Assembly (NCBI RefSeq): GCF_033406955.1
Contig: NZ_CP137734.1
Coordinates: 744,001 to 808,000, forward strand
Length of the DNA: 64,000 nt
Reading direction: 5' to 3'
Source: Streptomyces violaceoruber
GTDB lineage: Bacteria; Actinomycetota; Actinomycetes; Streptomycetales; Streptomycetaceae
The notes under the pieces: generated by a model
Databases searched by the model: none
Seen by the model: only the letters and a program-made list of their open reading frames with translations
Told to the model about the DNA's origin: nothing
In this document: positions 52,263 to 63,178 of the stretch, one piece after another
Position numbering within the stretch: position 1 is the first letter of the stretch
Layout of the letters: the number at the start of each line of letters is the position of its first letter
Translations under genes and position numbers: made by a program

Positions 52263-52662
52263 GATGTGGCCTCTCCTCGGGGGCATGGACGGACACTCGG
52301 CCTCATCTGTCCCCGAAACGCCCGCGCGACCACCTTGCGCAGGGCCAGACGGCGCACGCCCGCCGTGTGCCCGGTGCGTCGGGGGTGCGGGACCGGGGGC
52401 GGGCGGGCCGGGCCTGTTCCGGCTCCGGCCCGCCCGTCCGCCCGCGCCGGCGCGGGACGGCGACGACAGCGGTCCACGCGCCACCGGCCCGAACTTCCCC
52501 GAAGCGGCGGGGAGTTCGGCCGTGCGGTGACTCAGCATACGTAACCCTTCCGAGTGGTCGTCACCCACGGCCCTCTTGATGTGATCGCGTCACGGGGGTC
52601 ATATTGGTCCGGACCTTTACAGTCCACCGCCGTCGAATCGGCGCCGCAGGGGAGGCTGAGCC
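52263..52662. other. Divergent intergenic stretch between the chitosanase and lipoprotein genes
   Basis: 400 bases carrying both promoters and no supported gene. CGTCACG at 52588 is followed at 16 bases by GGAC, a near miss to the ECF41-type motif that I do not accept. Confidence 0.5.
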
Positions 52663-53646
52663 GTGCGCGAGGTTCCCGTTCCCTCTCTCCCGCGCCGGTG
52701 CGCCCTGCTCTGCGGGACGCTCCTCCTGCTCACCTCCTGCGGCTGGGGCCCGGGTGGGGACGGTGAAGGCGGCGGGCTGCCCGCGGTGCCCACGGGCGTC
52801 ACGGCCGAGGCCGGCAGCGCGACGACCGTGCACGTGATGTGGAACGCGGTCGACGACGTGCGGACCTACGAGGTGTACCGCGGCGGCACGCTGGTGAAGG
52901 AGGTGCCGAAGGCCGAGCGGATGGTGGACGTCACCCGGTTGCGCCCCTCGACGGCGTACGTCTTCACCGTGCGGGCACGGGACGCCGAGGGCCGGCTCGG
53001 GCCGCCCAGCCGGGAGGTGCGGGCGACCACTCCCGCGGCGGTGGCCGACGACCTGGCACCGACCCGCCCGGGAGACGTCCGCGGCCGGGCGGCGGGCAGC
53101 CGGGCGGTGCAGCTCACCTGGTCGGCGGCGAAGGACGACCGCGGTGTGGTGTCCTACGACGTCTACCAGGGCGACGCCAAGGTGCACAGCGTCGGCGGCA
53201 ACCAGACGGCGGCCGTGGTGACCGGACTGCGGGCGGGCACCCGCTACGCGTTCACCGTGCGGGCCAGGGACGCCGCCGACAACGTCTCCCCCGCGGGCGC
53301 CGCCGTCCGGCTCACCACGCCGGGCACCGACGACGGACACGCCACCGCGCCCACGGACCTGCGCGCCGCCTCCCACCGGGCCGACGGGGCCTACTACCTG
53401 GACCTCTCCTGGGTCCCGCCGCGCACCGAGACACCGGTGACCGAGTACCGGATCCACCTGGACGGCCGTGCGGCGACCTCGCTGGTCTACGGCGCCGACG
53501 CACCGCGCGACCGCGCCGAGTACAGCTTCTACGCCGGCCGCGAGGCCGGGGTCGTGCACCGGGTGCGGATCCGGGCGCGGCTGGCCGACGGGACCTGGGG
53601 CGGCCTCTCGGCGGAACGGAAGGTGACATTGGGGGCCGACGGCTGA
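52663..53646 (+). CDS. Lipoprotein with fibronectin type III repeats
   Basis: 327 residues. A lipoprotein signal with lipobox LTSC (lipidated C26) is followed by a Gly-rich tether. Three Fn3-like beta-sandwich units follow: VPTGVTAEAGSATTVHVMWNAVDDV..., RPGDVRGRAAGSRAVQLTW..., and a more divergent APTDLRAASHRADGAYYLDLSW.... Each has the AxVFTVRARDAEG-type final strand. No catalytic domain is attached, so it is probably an adhesive or carbohydrate-associated surface protein. GTG 52663 follows GGGGAGGCTGAG. Confidence 0.85.
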   Translation: MREVPVPSLPRRCALLCGTLLLLTSCGWGPGGDGEGGGLPAVPTGVTAEAGSATTVHVMWNAVDDVRTYEVYRGGTLVKEVPKAERMVDVTRLRPSTAYVFTVRARDAEGRLGPPSREVRATTPAAVADDLAPTRPGDVRGRAAGSRAVQLTWSAAKDDRGVVSYDVYQGDAKVHSVGGNQTAAVVTGLRAGTRYAFTVRARDAADNVSPAGAAVRLTTPGTDDGHATAPTDLRAASHRADGAYYLDLSWVPPRTETPVTEYRIHLDGRAATSLVYGADAPRDRAEYSFYAGREAGVVHRVRIRARLADGTWGGLSAERKVTLGADG

Positions 53647-53832
53647 CGTGCGGCCCGGCTCGGGGAAGTCCCGCTCGGGGACGCCCCGCTCGGGGAGGCC
53701 GTCACCTGGGCGGTCGCGCTCCGCATGCGGGCACGGTCGGCGCCCTGTTGGCTGCCAGAGGGGGCACGGGCGTTCCCGACCCCGGCGGCGCAAGGGATGT
53801 ACCGCCGACCGTGCCGCCGGAGGGCAGTCCAC

Positions 53833-54384
53833 ATGCGCATCTCATCGCCGCTTCTCCGCTCCGGCGCCACCCTGGCGGCCGCCACCGTGCTGCCCGTCGC
53901 CCTGGCCGCCGCGCCGGCCCCGGCCGGACCGGGGATCTCCGTGAGCACCACCGGGACCACGGTGTCGGTCACCACCACGGCCTGCGCCCAGCTCAACGGC
54001 AGTTGGGGCACCGCCTCCCTGCTCACCAGCAGCCAGCGGGACTTCGCCCAGGGGCGTCAGGTGGCGCTGTCCGGCAGCGCTTCGGGCCAGTCCGCGGCCT
54101 GGTCGGGGATCTCGCCGGGCACGTACACGGTGATCGTCATGTGCTCCAACAACAGCACGGCGGGCACCCAGACGGTCATCGTCTCCTCGGCCCCCTCCCC
54201 CTCGCCCAGCCGCGCGGCCACTCCCACCCCGTCCGCCTCGCCCGGCGGCGTCATGGGCGGGCTCGGCGGTGCGGTCCAGGACTACGGCACGGCCACCCTG
54301 GTGGCGGGCGGCGCGCTGGTGGGGGCCGGCGTCATCGCCGGAGCCTGGTTCCTGCGCCGCCGCTCGAAGCCGTACCGGTTCTGA
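53833..54384 (+). CDS. Secreted, C-terminally membrane-anchored cell-surface protein
   Basis: 183 residues. A signal peptide ends at APAPAG about residue 32, then comes a Ser/Thr-rich beta domain (ISVSTTGTTVSVTTTACAQLNGSWGTASL) with two cysteines, a Pro/Ser linker (SAPSPSPSRAATPTPSASP), one transmembrane helix ([19 protein letters not shown]) and a basic RRRSKPYRF tail. This is typical of Streptomyces surface proteins of unknown role. The ATG at 53833 follows CCGGAGGG. Confidence 0.75.
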   Translation: MRISSPLLRSGATLAAATVLPVALAAAPAPAGPGISVSTTGTTVSVTTTACAQLNGSWGTASLLTSSQRDFAQGRQVALSGSASGQSAAWSGISPGTYTVIVMCSNNSTAGTQTVIVSSAPSPSPSRAATPTPSASPGGVMGGLGGAVQDYGTATLVAGGALVGAGVIAGAWFLRRRSKPYRF

Positions 54385-54404
54385 GCGGGCACCAGGGAAG
54401 GCCG

Positions 54405-54956
54405 TCAGGCCGGTTCGTCGCCGGGCAGTTCGGCGAACTCGGCCAGCGCGTGCACGAGCCACTGGGTCCAGAACGTCTCCAGGTCGATGCCGGCCCGCAG
54501 CACCAGGTGCCGCAGCCGGTCCTCGGGGCTGTCCCGGCCGGGCGGGAAGTCGCGCCGCTCGATCTCCTCGTATTCGGCCAACTGCCGCTCGTGCAGCTCC
54601 AGATGGCGTCGCAGGTCCGCCTCGACGCCGGCGGTGCCGACCACGGCGGCCGCGCGCAGCCGCAGCAGCATCGTGTCCCGCAGCGGCTTGGGGTCCTGCG
54701 GGGTTGCGGCCCAGCGGGACAGTTCGGCGCGGCCCGCGGGCAGGACCTCGTAGGACTTCTTCTGGCCGCGGGCCGGCTGCTGGTCGGGCAGCGCCCGGAT
54801 CAGTCCCTGCGCCTCCAGTTTTCCCAGCTCGCGGTAGATCTGCTGGTGCGTCGCCGACCAGAAGTAGCCGATCGACCTGTCGAACCGGCGGGTCAGCTCC
54901 AGCCCGGACGACGGCTTTTCGACCAGGGCGGTGAGGATCGCGTGCGGGAGTGACAT
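54405..54956 (-). CDS. PadR-family transcriptional regulator
   Basis: 183 residues. MSLPHAILTALVEKPSSGLELTRRFDRSIGYFWSATHQQIYRELGKLEAQGLI (1-53) is the PadR winged helix. A C-terminal dimerisation region with LRLRAAAVVG and EYEEIERRDFPPGRD follows (PadR/Vir_act_alpha C). It lies behind the dienoyl-CoA reductase gene on the same strand with a 64-base gap and may be in its operon. Confidence 0.92.
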   Translation of the reverse strand: MSLPHAILTALVEKPSSGLELTRRFDRSIGYFWSATHQQIYRELGKLEAQGLIRALPDQQPARGQKKSYEVLPAGRAELSRWAATPQDPKPLRDTMLLRLRAAAVVGTAGVEADLRRHLELHERQLAEYEEIERRDFPPGRDSPEDRLRHLVLRAGIDLETFWTQWLVHALAEFAELPGDEPA

Positions 54957-55020
54957 GGCCTCATCCTAGGGACGGCCCGTCCTCCGCCCGCGCTCCTCCC
55001 GCCCTCCGTCGGTACCTCTC

Positions 55021-57116
<2,096 letters not shown>

Positions 57117-57146
57117 CGCACGCCACACCGGCGCCGGAGGGCTCCG

Positions 57147-57518
57147 TCAGCGGCTTTCGAGCCGTACGTGCAGTTCCCGCTCCTGGTCCCCGGAGGCCTG
57201 GCTCAGGTCGCGCACGGTGAACAGGGAGTCCAGGGTGGTGCGCAGCCTCTCGATCGCCCAGTAGCCGCCCTGCGCGTCGGCCTCCACGGACGCCCCGAGC
57301 CGGGCGGGGCCGCACTCGCCCCCGCGGGCGTCGGCCACGTCGAAGGTGCCGAGCCACACGGTCGGACGCACCTCGTCGTACTCCCGGGTCACGTCGCCCG
57401 CGTGCCGGTCGGAGGAGTAGCACGCGCACAGGGTGTCGAACACGGTCCGGGCGTCCTCCTTGCTGCATCCGCTGAGCTCCACCGAGACGGACTCCGGATG
57501 CAGTCGCTCACCGTCCAT
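57147..57518 (-). CDS. Small conserved-looking cytosolic protein of unknown function
   Basis: 123 residues. SVSVELSGCSKEDARTVFDTLCACYSSDRHAGDV and WLGTFDVADARGGECGPARLGASVEADAQGGYWAIERLRTTL suggest a mixed alpha/beta fold with four cysteines but no catalytic motif I recognise. The ATG at 57518 has AGAGGGAG eight bases upstream. It lies beyond the fadH palindrome, on the same strand as fadH but transcribed toward it. Confidence 0.65.
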   Translation of the reverse strand: MDGERLHPESVSVELSGCSKEDARTVFDTLCACYSSDRHAGDVTREYDEVRPTVWLGTFDVADARGGECGPARLGASVEADAQGGYWAIERLRTTLDSLFTVRDLSQASGDQERELHVRLESR

Positions 57519-57610
57519 CGTGATCGCTCCCTCTCGTGGTCGTGACCGAAACCGCTCTCGCCGATACCACCAGAAAAGCACCACCGGCGGCCCGGCGCGA
57601 AGGGGCCGGG

Positions 57611-58507
57611 TCAGCCCCGGGTGAACCGGTACGTCTTGCTGTCCGTCAGCACGCAGAAGCCCGGCGACACGACGATCACGCGCAGGGTGCCGGTACGCCG
57701 GTCGTAGTCGACGCCCTCCGCCTCGAAGCCGCCCGAGCAGGCGCTGCGCAGGGGCAGCTGCCGCAGCGCGGTGACGTGTCCGGTGACATCGGCGGTGCCG
57801 TCCGGCGCCGCCGACAGGTCGATCCGCAGGAGCGGCTTGGTGATGCCGAAGAGCGCGCCCTCCGGGTCGTCGGAGGAGCACAGCAGCGTGGTGGCGTCCA
57901 GGAAGTCGCAGCCCTGGACGTCGCGCACGGCGTGGTCCAGGTGGACGGTGGCCGCCTGCGGGAGGTTGGCCGAGGGCGAGGTGGCGGGGTTGACGCCCGG
58001 GTTCGGGAAGACCAGCAGCCGGTTCATGGTGCCCCACTCCCCCGCCAGCATCCACTGCCCGTCGGGCGAGACGGCGGACCACGAGTTGTTCAGCGCCTCC
58101 CCGGGACTCAGCGTGTGCACGTACTCCGCCCAGCTCCCGTCCGGGGCCTGCACGCGGAACATCTTCGTGTTCCCGTCGTCGCGCTGGTACGGCTCGACGT
58201 AGTGGCCGTCGTAGGACGCGTCCGGGTCGCCGACGTGGTTCCAGCCGCGGGTGCTGAGGCCGAACGGGATGGTGCCGATCCCGGTGTAGCGGTTCGGGCT
58301 GCCGGCCGGGACCTCGACCGAGGCCAGGCCCTGGCTCTCGGTGAGCGGGTCGGCACGGTCGGAGCCCACCTCGGTCCAGGTGTCGGCGGTCCGGGCGGCG
58401 GGGGCCGGGGCGTCCGCCCGTGCCGGACCCGCGAGGCCGACGGAGAGGGCGAGGACGGCGAGTCCGGTCAGGGCGGTGTGACAACGTTGCCGGGCGCGCA
58501 GGGGCAT
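57611..58507 (-). CDS. Secreted protein, predicted beta-propeller-like
   Basis: 298 residues from ATG 58507, preceded by GAGGAG. A signal peptide (LTGLAVLALSVGLAGPARA) is followed by repeated short beta-like blocks (NTKMFRVQAPDGSWAEYVHTL, LLVFPNPGVNP, GCDFLDATTLLCSSDDPEGALFGI, LRVIVVSPGFC). The pattern suggests a propeller or 40-residue repeat scaffold. Four cysteines could form two disulfides outside the cell. No enzyme motif is seen. Confidence 0.75.
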   Translation of the reverse strand: MPLRARQRCHTALTGLAVLALSVGLAGPARADAPAPAARTADTWTEVGSDRADPLTESQGLASVEVPAGSPNRYTGIGTIPFGLSTRGWNHVGDPDASYDGHYVEPYQRDDGNTKMFRVQAPDGSWAEYVHTLSPGEALNNSWSAVSPDGQWMLAGEWGTMNRLLVFPNPGVNPATSPSANLPQAATVHLDHAVRDVQGCDFLDATTLLCSSDDPEGALFGITKPLLRIDLSAAPDGTADVTGHVTALRQLPLRSACSGGFEAEGVDYDRRTGTLRVIVVSPGFCVLTDSKTYRFTRG

Positions 58508-58783
58508 GGGGGCTCCTCGGTGGGGGTGGCCGGGCGGCACGGGCGGGCGGGAGACACTCGGCGCACAGTCTGGACCGTCCATAGAGTCATGTACAGACCA
58601 ACTCCGGACGCCTTCGTACGGCGGTCCCCGGCGCTTCGTGCGGCGGTCCCCGGCCTGCGGGGAGATGCTGGGAGGGGACGGCGGAGCCCCGGCCGTACCG
58701 GCCCTTCACGCGGTGGAACGCGGTAGAACAGGGGGCCGGCAGCGACGGGCGTGCCGCGTCGGACGGTGAAGGCGGGGCGTGGG

Positions 58784-60892
58784 ATGGGTGCAGCGGGGTC
58801 TGCCGGGTTCGAGGGCGAGCCGTCGCCGCGCGGACCCGTGCGGCCCAGTGGGCTGCTCGACCTGCTGAACGTGGCCTCGATCGTGCTGGACACCGAGGGC
58901 CGGATCGTCCTGTGGAGCCCGCAGGCCGAGGAACTGTTCGGCTGGTCCGCACCGGAGGCGCTGGGTCAGTACGCCGCCCGCATCATGGTCCACGAACGCC
59001 ATCTCGACCTGGTCGTGAGACTGTTCGGGGACGTCATGAAGACCGGCCGGAGCTGGGCGGGCGCCTTCCCCGTCCGGCACAAGGACGGCAGCACCCGGCT
59101 GGTCGAGTTCCGCAACATGCGGCTCGTCGACGACCGCGGGGACGTCTACGCCCTGGGGCTCGCGGCCGACCAGTCGACGGTCCGCCGGCTGGAGCGGGAC
59201 GTGGCCCTGTCCACGAGGGTGATCATGCAGTCCCCGATAGGGCTGGCCGTCCTGGACACCGACCTGCGGTACGTCTCGGTCAACCCGGCCCTGGAGCGGC
59301 TCAACGGCATCCCCGCCGAGGAGCACCTCGGCCGGACGGTCCGCGAACTGCTGCCGCAGGTGGACGCCGACCCGTTGGAGGCGGCGGCGCGCGGGGTGCT
59401 GGAGACCGGGCGCCCGGTGGTCGACCTGCCCGCGACCGGGCGGACGCCCGCCGACCCGGACGAGGAGCACGCCTGGTCGGTGTCGCTGTACCGGCTGGAG
59501 GACGCCCTGGGCGCCGTGCTGGGGGTGGCCGTCTCGATCGTCGACGTGACCGAGCAGTACCGGACGGCCGCCGAGGCCGAGGGCGCGCGGCGCCGGCTCG
59601 CCGCCGTGGCGGACGCCTCGGCGCGGATCGGCACCACGCTGCGGCTGGACCGCACCGCGTACGAGCTGGCCGACGTGGCGGTGCCCGGCCTCGCGGACGT
59701 CGCCGCCGTGGATCTGCTGGACGCCGTGGTGGAGGGCCGGCGCAGCACCCTGGGTCCGGCCGAACCGGCGGTGATCAGGGCGCTGGCCGTTCGCGCGGAC
59801 GACGGGGCCCGGGACGCCCTGCGGGCCGCCGACCCGCCCGGCGGCGTCGCCCGGTACGCACCGGACCGCCTGGTCACCGAGTGCGTGCGCACCGCCCGGC
59901 CGGTGCTGGTGTCCCGGGTGACGCGCAAGGACCTGGGACGCATCGCCCGCTCGCCGGAGGCGGCCGAGCTGCTGCGCCGGGCGGGCGTCCACTCGTACCT
60001 GGCCGTGCCGCTGATCGCGCGGGGCGAGGTGCTCGGCGCCCTCGACCTGAAGCGGATCTCCAACCCCCTGCCGTTCGACGAGGACGACCTGCTGCTGGCC
60101 CGGGAGCTGGCCGCGCGGGCGGCGCTGCAGATCGACAACGCCCGCTGGTACCAGAACGCCCGCGACACCGCCCTCACCCTCCAGCGCAGCCTGCTGCCGA
60201 GCCATCCGCCGGTGACCGGCGGCCTCGAGGTCGCCTCCCGGTACCAGCCGGCCGGGGGCACCAGCGAGGTCGGCGGCGACTGGTTCGACGTGATCGAGCT
60301 GGCGGGCGGCAGGACCGCGCTCGTGGTGGGCGACGTGATGGGCAGCGGCATCGCGGCGGCGGCCTCCATGGGGCGGCTGCGCACCGCGACGAACACCCTG
60401 GCCGCCCTGGAGCTGGACCCCGCACAGTTGCTCGGGCACCTGGAGCGGACCACGGCGGGCCTGGACCAGGCCATCGCCACCTGCCTGTACGCCGTCCACG
60501 ACCCGCACCGGCGGCGGTGCCTGATCGCCAACGCCGGGCATCTGCCCCCGGTCCGGCTGCGGGCCGGCCGGCCGCCCGAGCTGCTCGACCTGCCCACCGG
60601 GGTGCCGCTCGGGGTGGGCGGCGTCGCCTTCTCCACCACCGAGGTCGGCCTGGAGCCGGGCGACCGGCTGGTGTTCTACACCGACGGCCTGGTCGAGACG
60701 CGCAGGCATCCGCTGGACGAGCGGCTGGCCGCGCTCCTCGCCCTGCTGGAGGGCCCGGACCGCCCGCTGGAGGAGGTCTGCGACCTGCTGCTGCGCACCC
60801 TGCACGAGCCGGAGAACTCCGACGACGTGGCCCTGCTGATCGCCCGGGCCACACCACCGGCGCGGCGCGGCGGCGGGACGCTCAGTCCCTGA
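58784..60892 (+). CDS. PAS-PAS-GAF-SpoIIE protein serine phosphatase
   Basis: 702 residues. PAS1 at about 22-130 (LDLLNVASIVLDTEGRIVLWSPQAEELFG), PAS2 about 145-265 (MQSPIGLAVLDTDLRYVSVNPALERLNG), GAF about 280-460, and a PP2C-like SpoIIE domain from about 485. It has GGDWFDVIEL and VGDVMGSGIAAAASM metal-binding motifs, and FYTDGLVE and NSDDVALL near the end. Such phosphatases dephosphorylate anti-anti-sigma factors. No RsbW/RsbV partner is adjacent. ATG 58784 is preferred to GTG 58751. Its end overlaps the convergent methyltransferase gene by 11 bases. Confidence 0.92.
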   Translation: MGAAGSAGFEGEPSPRGPVRPSGLLDLLNVASIVLDTEGRIVLWSPQAEELFGWSAPEALGQYAARIMVHERHLDLVVRLFGDVMKTGRSWAGAFPVRHKDGSTRLVEFRNMRLVDDRGDVYALGLAADQSTVRRLERDVALSTRVIMQSPIGLAVLDTDLRYVSVNPALERLNGIPAEEHLGRTVRELLPQVDADPLEAAARGVLETGRPVVDLPATGRTPADPDEEHAWSVSLYRLEDALGAVLGVAVSIVDVTEQYRTAAEAEGARRRLAAVADASARIGTTLRLDRTAYELADVAVPGLADVAAVDLLDAVVEGRRSTLGPAEPAVIRALAVRADDGARDALRAADPPGGVARYAPDRLVTECVRTARPVLVSRVTRKDLGRIARSPEAAELLRRAGVHSYLAVPLIARGEVLGALDLKRISNPLPFDEDDLLLARELAARAALQIDNARWYQNARDTALTLQRSLLPSHPPVTGGLEVASRYQPAGGTSEVGGDWFDVIELAGGRTALVVGDVMGSGIAAAASMGRLRTATNTLAALELDPAQLLGHLERTTAGLDQAIATCLYAVHDPHRRRCLIANAGHLPPVRLRAGRPPELLDLPTGVPLGVGGVAFSTTEVGLEPGDRLVFYTDGLVETRRHPLDERLAALLALLEGPDRPLEEVCDLLLRTLHEPENSDDVALLIARATPPARRGGGTLSP

Positions 60893-61724
60893 CGCCGATC
60901 ACCACATGGGCGTACAGCTCCTCGCAGACCGCGAGGCGGGTGGCCAGACCTGCCCGGGTGAAGGCGCCGACGGCGTCGGGTGCCTGGCGTTCGCTCGTCT
61001 CGACCAGCAGGCAGCCGCCCGGGGCGAGCCAGCCGGGCGCCGCGGCCGCGACCCTGCGCAGCACGTCGAGGCCGTCGGTGCCGCCGTCGAGGGCGACCAG
61101 CGGTTCGTGGTCGCGGGCCTCGGCGGGCAGCAGGGCGACCTCGCCGGTGGGCACGTACGGCACGTTGGCCGCGAGGATGTCCACCCGGCCGCGCAGGGCG
61201 TCGGGCAGCGCGTCGAACAGGTCACCGGCGTACACCCGGCCGCCCGCGTCCGCCAGGTTGCCGCGGGCGCAGCGCACGGCAACCGGATCGACGTCCGCGG
61301 CATGCACCTCGGGCCGGTCCAGGGCGGCCGCCAGTGCCGCTCCGACGGCCCCGGACCCGCAGCACAGGTCCACGACGACGTTCGCGTGCGGTGCGTGGGC
61401 CAGGGCCTCGGAGACCAGGAACTCGGTCCGGCGGCGGGGCACGAAGACACCGGGCGCGACCGCGATGCGCAGGCCGCGGAACTCGGCCCAGCCCAGGACG
61501 AGTTCCAGGGGCAGGCCGCCGACGCGGCGGCCGACCAGTGCGGTGAGGTCGGCGGCGGTGCGGGCGGTGGTCAGGATGAGCGCGGCCTCGTCCTCGGCGA
61601 AGACGCAGCCGGCGGCGCGCAGCGCGGCCACGACGGCGTCACGCGACGGGAGGGACGCCGAGAAGAGCGCGGAGGGGGCGGGTGAGGACGCCGGGGTGGG
61701 CGAAGCGGGGAAAGTGGGAGGCAT
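60882..61724 (-). CDS. PrmC/HemK-like putative protein N5-glutamine methyltransferase
   Basis: 280 residues. Motif I is VVDLCCGSGAVGAAL (about 116-130). The HemK signature NPPY appears as NVPY in ILAANVPYVPTGEV. RRRTEFLVSEAL and HEPLVALDGGTDGLDVLRR are also conserved. It is related to the release-factor methyltransferase, but the altered NPPY makes it a paralogue rather than true PrmC. It starts with a low-complexity Pro/Ala-rich segment, so a later start is possible. Confidence 0.85.
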   Translation of the reverse strand: MPPTFPASPTPASSPAPSALFSASLPSRDAVVAALRAAGCVFAEDEAALILTTARTAADLTALVGRRVGGLPLELVLGWAEFRGLRIAVAPGVFVPRRRTEFLVSEALAHAPHANVVVDLCCGSGAVGAALAAALDRPEVHAADVDPVAVRCARGNLADAGGRVYAGDLFDALPDALRGRVDILAANVPYVPTGEVALLPAEARDHEPLVALDGGTDGLDVLRRVAAAAPGWLAPGGCLLVETSERQAPDAVGAFTRAGLATRLAVCEELYAHVVIGVRD

Positions 61725-61949
61725 GGAAGCCGAGAGCCTTTCGGGAACCGAAGGGCGCTCTCGCGGTCACTCGTCTCCGGTGACCGCACTGCCGTGAGGT
61801 GAGAGCACCCGGGCCGACGCAGCGGTAATCGGTCTCACCTCCCAGTCGTCCGACGGCCGGGGCGGTCCGCGGCCGACGGACACACTACCCCAATGATCAG
61901 ATCCCGAGGGGTCCCGCAGGTGGTTGACTCCCGGGACCTCCTCGTCAAA

Positions 61950-61964
61950 GTTGTACTGTGCAAC
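61950..61964. promoter_or_regulatory. Putative MarR autoregulatory site
   Basis: GTTGTAC-T-GTGCAAC, a 7+1+7 inverted repeat with one mismatch, lies 22 bases before the GTG of the MarR gene. Its half-site GTGCAAC/GTTGCAC matches the centre of the fadH palindrome. Confidence 0.55.
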
Positions 61965-61985
61965 CAGCAACGCGGAGGAGGAGCT

Positions 61986-62522
61986 GTGACGGCTGCCGAG
62001 ACACCGGACGAGACGACCGTCGTTCCCGGCGGATGCCCCGCGGACGCGGCCGTGGAGACCATCCAGCGCGAGATGACGGTCTTCGCCCGCCGGGCCCGCG
62101 CCTCGGCGGGCCGTATGCACCCCGAGTTGTCCCTGGTGTCGTACACGCTGCTCGGGCATCTGGAGGAGCGGGACGGCCGCCGGGCCACGGACCTGGCCGC
62201 CCACTACGCCCTGGACAAGTCCACCGTCAGCCGCCAGGTGTCCGCGCTGGAGCGCGCCGGACTGATCGAGCGGCGCGTCGACCCGGACGACCACCGCGTC
62301 CAGGTCCTGCATCTGACCGAGTCCGGACGGGACGTCCTGGACCGGGTCACCGAGCGGCGGCGGGCGGCCTTCCGCGAGCGGCTCGCCGACTGGCCCGAGG
62401 AGGAGCTGCTCCGTTTCGCCGCGTATCTGGAGCGGTACAACGCGTGGCCGGACGCGGCCCCGGGCGCGGAGCGGGACCGGGCAGGGGCTGCGGACACGTA
62501 CGGTTGGACGAGTACGCACTGA
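61986..62522 (+). CDS. MarR-family transcriptional regulator
   Basis: 178 residues. Core winged helix: RRATDLAAHYALDKSTVSRQVSALERAGLIERRVDPDDHRVQVLHLTESG (about 65-115). GTG 61986 is chosen because GGAGGAGGAG precedes it; an in-frame ATG at 61893 lies before the presumed operator. It heads a probable operon with the molybdoenzyme and flavin reductase genes 51 bases downstream. Confidence 0.92.
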   Translation: MTAAETPDETTVVPGGCPADAAVETIQREMTVFARRARASAGRMHPELSLVSYTLLGHLEERDGRRATDLAAHYALDKSTVSRQVSALERAGLIERRVDPDDHRVQVLHLTESGRDVLDRVTERRRAAFRERLADWPEEELLRFAAYLERYNAWPDAAPGAERDRAGAADTYGWTSTH

Positions 62523-62572
62523 TCACGCCGGCCGCGGGCAGCCCGCCCCGACGGCCCGAAAGGCCCCACCCC

Positions 62573-63178
62573 ATGAACACCACCCGAGGCTTCACCGGGC
62601 GTCCGCGCGCCGCCCGGCCGGGACTGCCGCCCGGTCAGTACGACGCGGGCGACGACTGGCCCGTGCTGTCCGCCGAGGTCACTCCCGAGATCGCGCCCGC
62701 CGACTGGACCTTCCGCGTGGGCGGTCTGGTGGCCGAGCCCCGCACCTGGGACCTGGCCGGGGCACGCCTGCTGCCGGCCTCCGGGTACGCGGGCGACATC
62801 CACTGCGTCACCGGCTGGTCGAAGTTCGGGGTGCGGTTCGGGGGCGTGTCGCTGGACGCCTTCCTGGACGCGGCGGGTCCGCTGCCGTCGGCCACGCACG
62901 CCGTCGCCCACGCGCACACCGGCTACACCGCGAACCTGCCGCTCGCGGACCTGACCGGCGGGCGGGCCTGGATCGTGTGGGAGTACGACGGGCAGCCGCT
63001 GGCCCCCGAGCACGGCGGTCCGGCGCGGCTGGTGGTCCCGCACCTGTACTTCTGGAAGAGCGTGAAGTGGATCGCGGGGCTCGAGCTGCTCGACCACGAC
63101 GAGCCGGGCTTCTGGGAGCAGAACGGCTACCACGCCCGCGGCAATCCCTGGGAGGAGCAGCGGTACTCCGGTGACTGA
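62573..63178 (+). CDS. Molybdopterin-dependent oxidoreductase (sulfite oxidase/YedY fold)
   Basis: 201 residues. The molybdopterin domain has the Mo-ligating Cys C78 in GDIHCVTGWSKFGVRFGGV and later VWEYDGQPLAPEHGGPARLVVPHLYFWKSVKW, a stretch shared with sulfite oxidase-fold proteins. No Tat signal or haem domain is present, so it is a cytosolic catalytic subunit. It overlaps the reductase gene by eight bases, which suggests direct electron exchange. The substrate is unknown. Confidence 0.88.
   Translation: MNTTRGFTGRPRAARPGLPPGQYDAGDDWPVLSAEVTPEIAPADWTFRVGGLVAEPRTWDLAGARLLPASGYAGDIHCVTGWSKFGVRFGGVSLDAFLDAAGPLPSATHAVAHAHTGYTANLPLADLTGGRAWIVWEYDGQPLAPEHGGPARLVVPHLYFWKSVKWIAGLELLDHDEPGFWEQNGYHARGNPWEEQRYSGD

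Noticed and set aside
52588..52614. CGTCACG-N16-GGAC before the fibronectin lipoprotein gene
   Set aside because: The -10 box is GGAC rather than GGTC and the gene is far from the island and unrelated in function; most likely chance.
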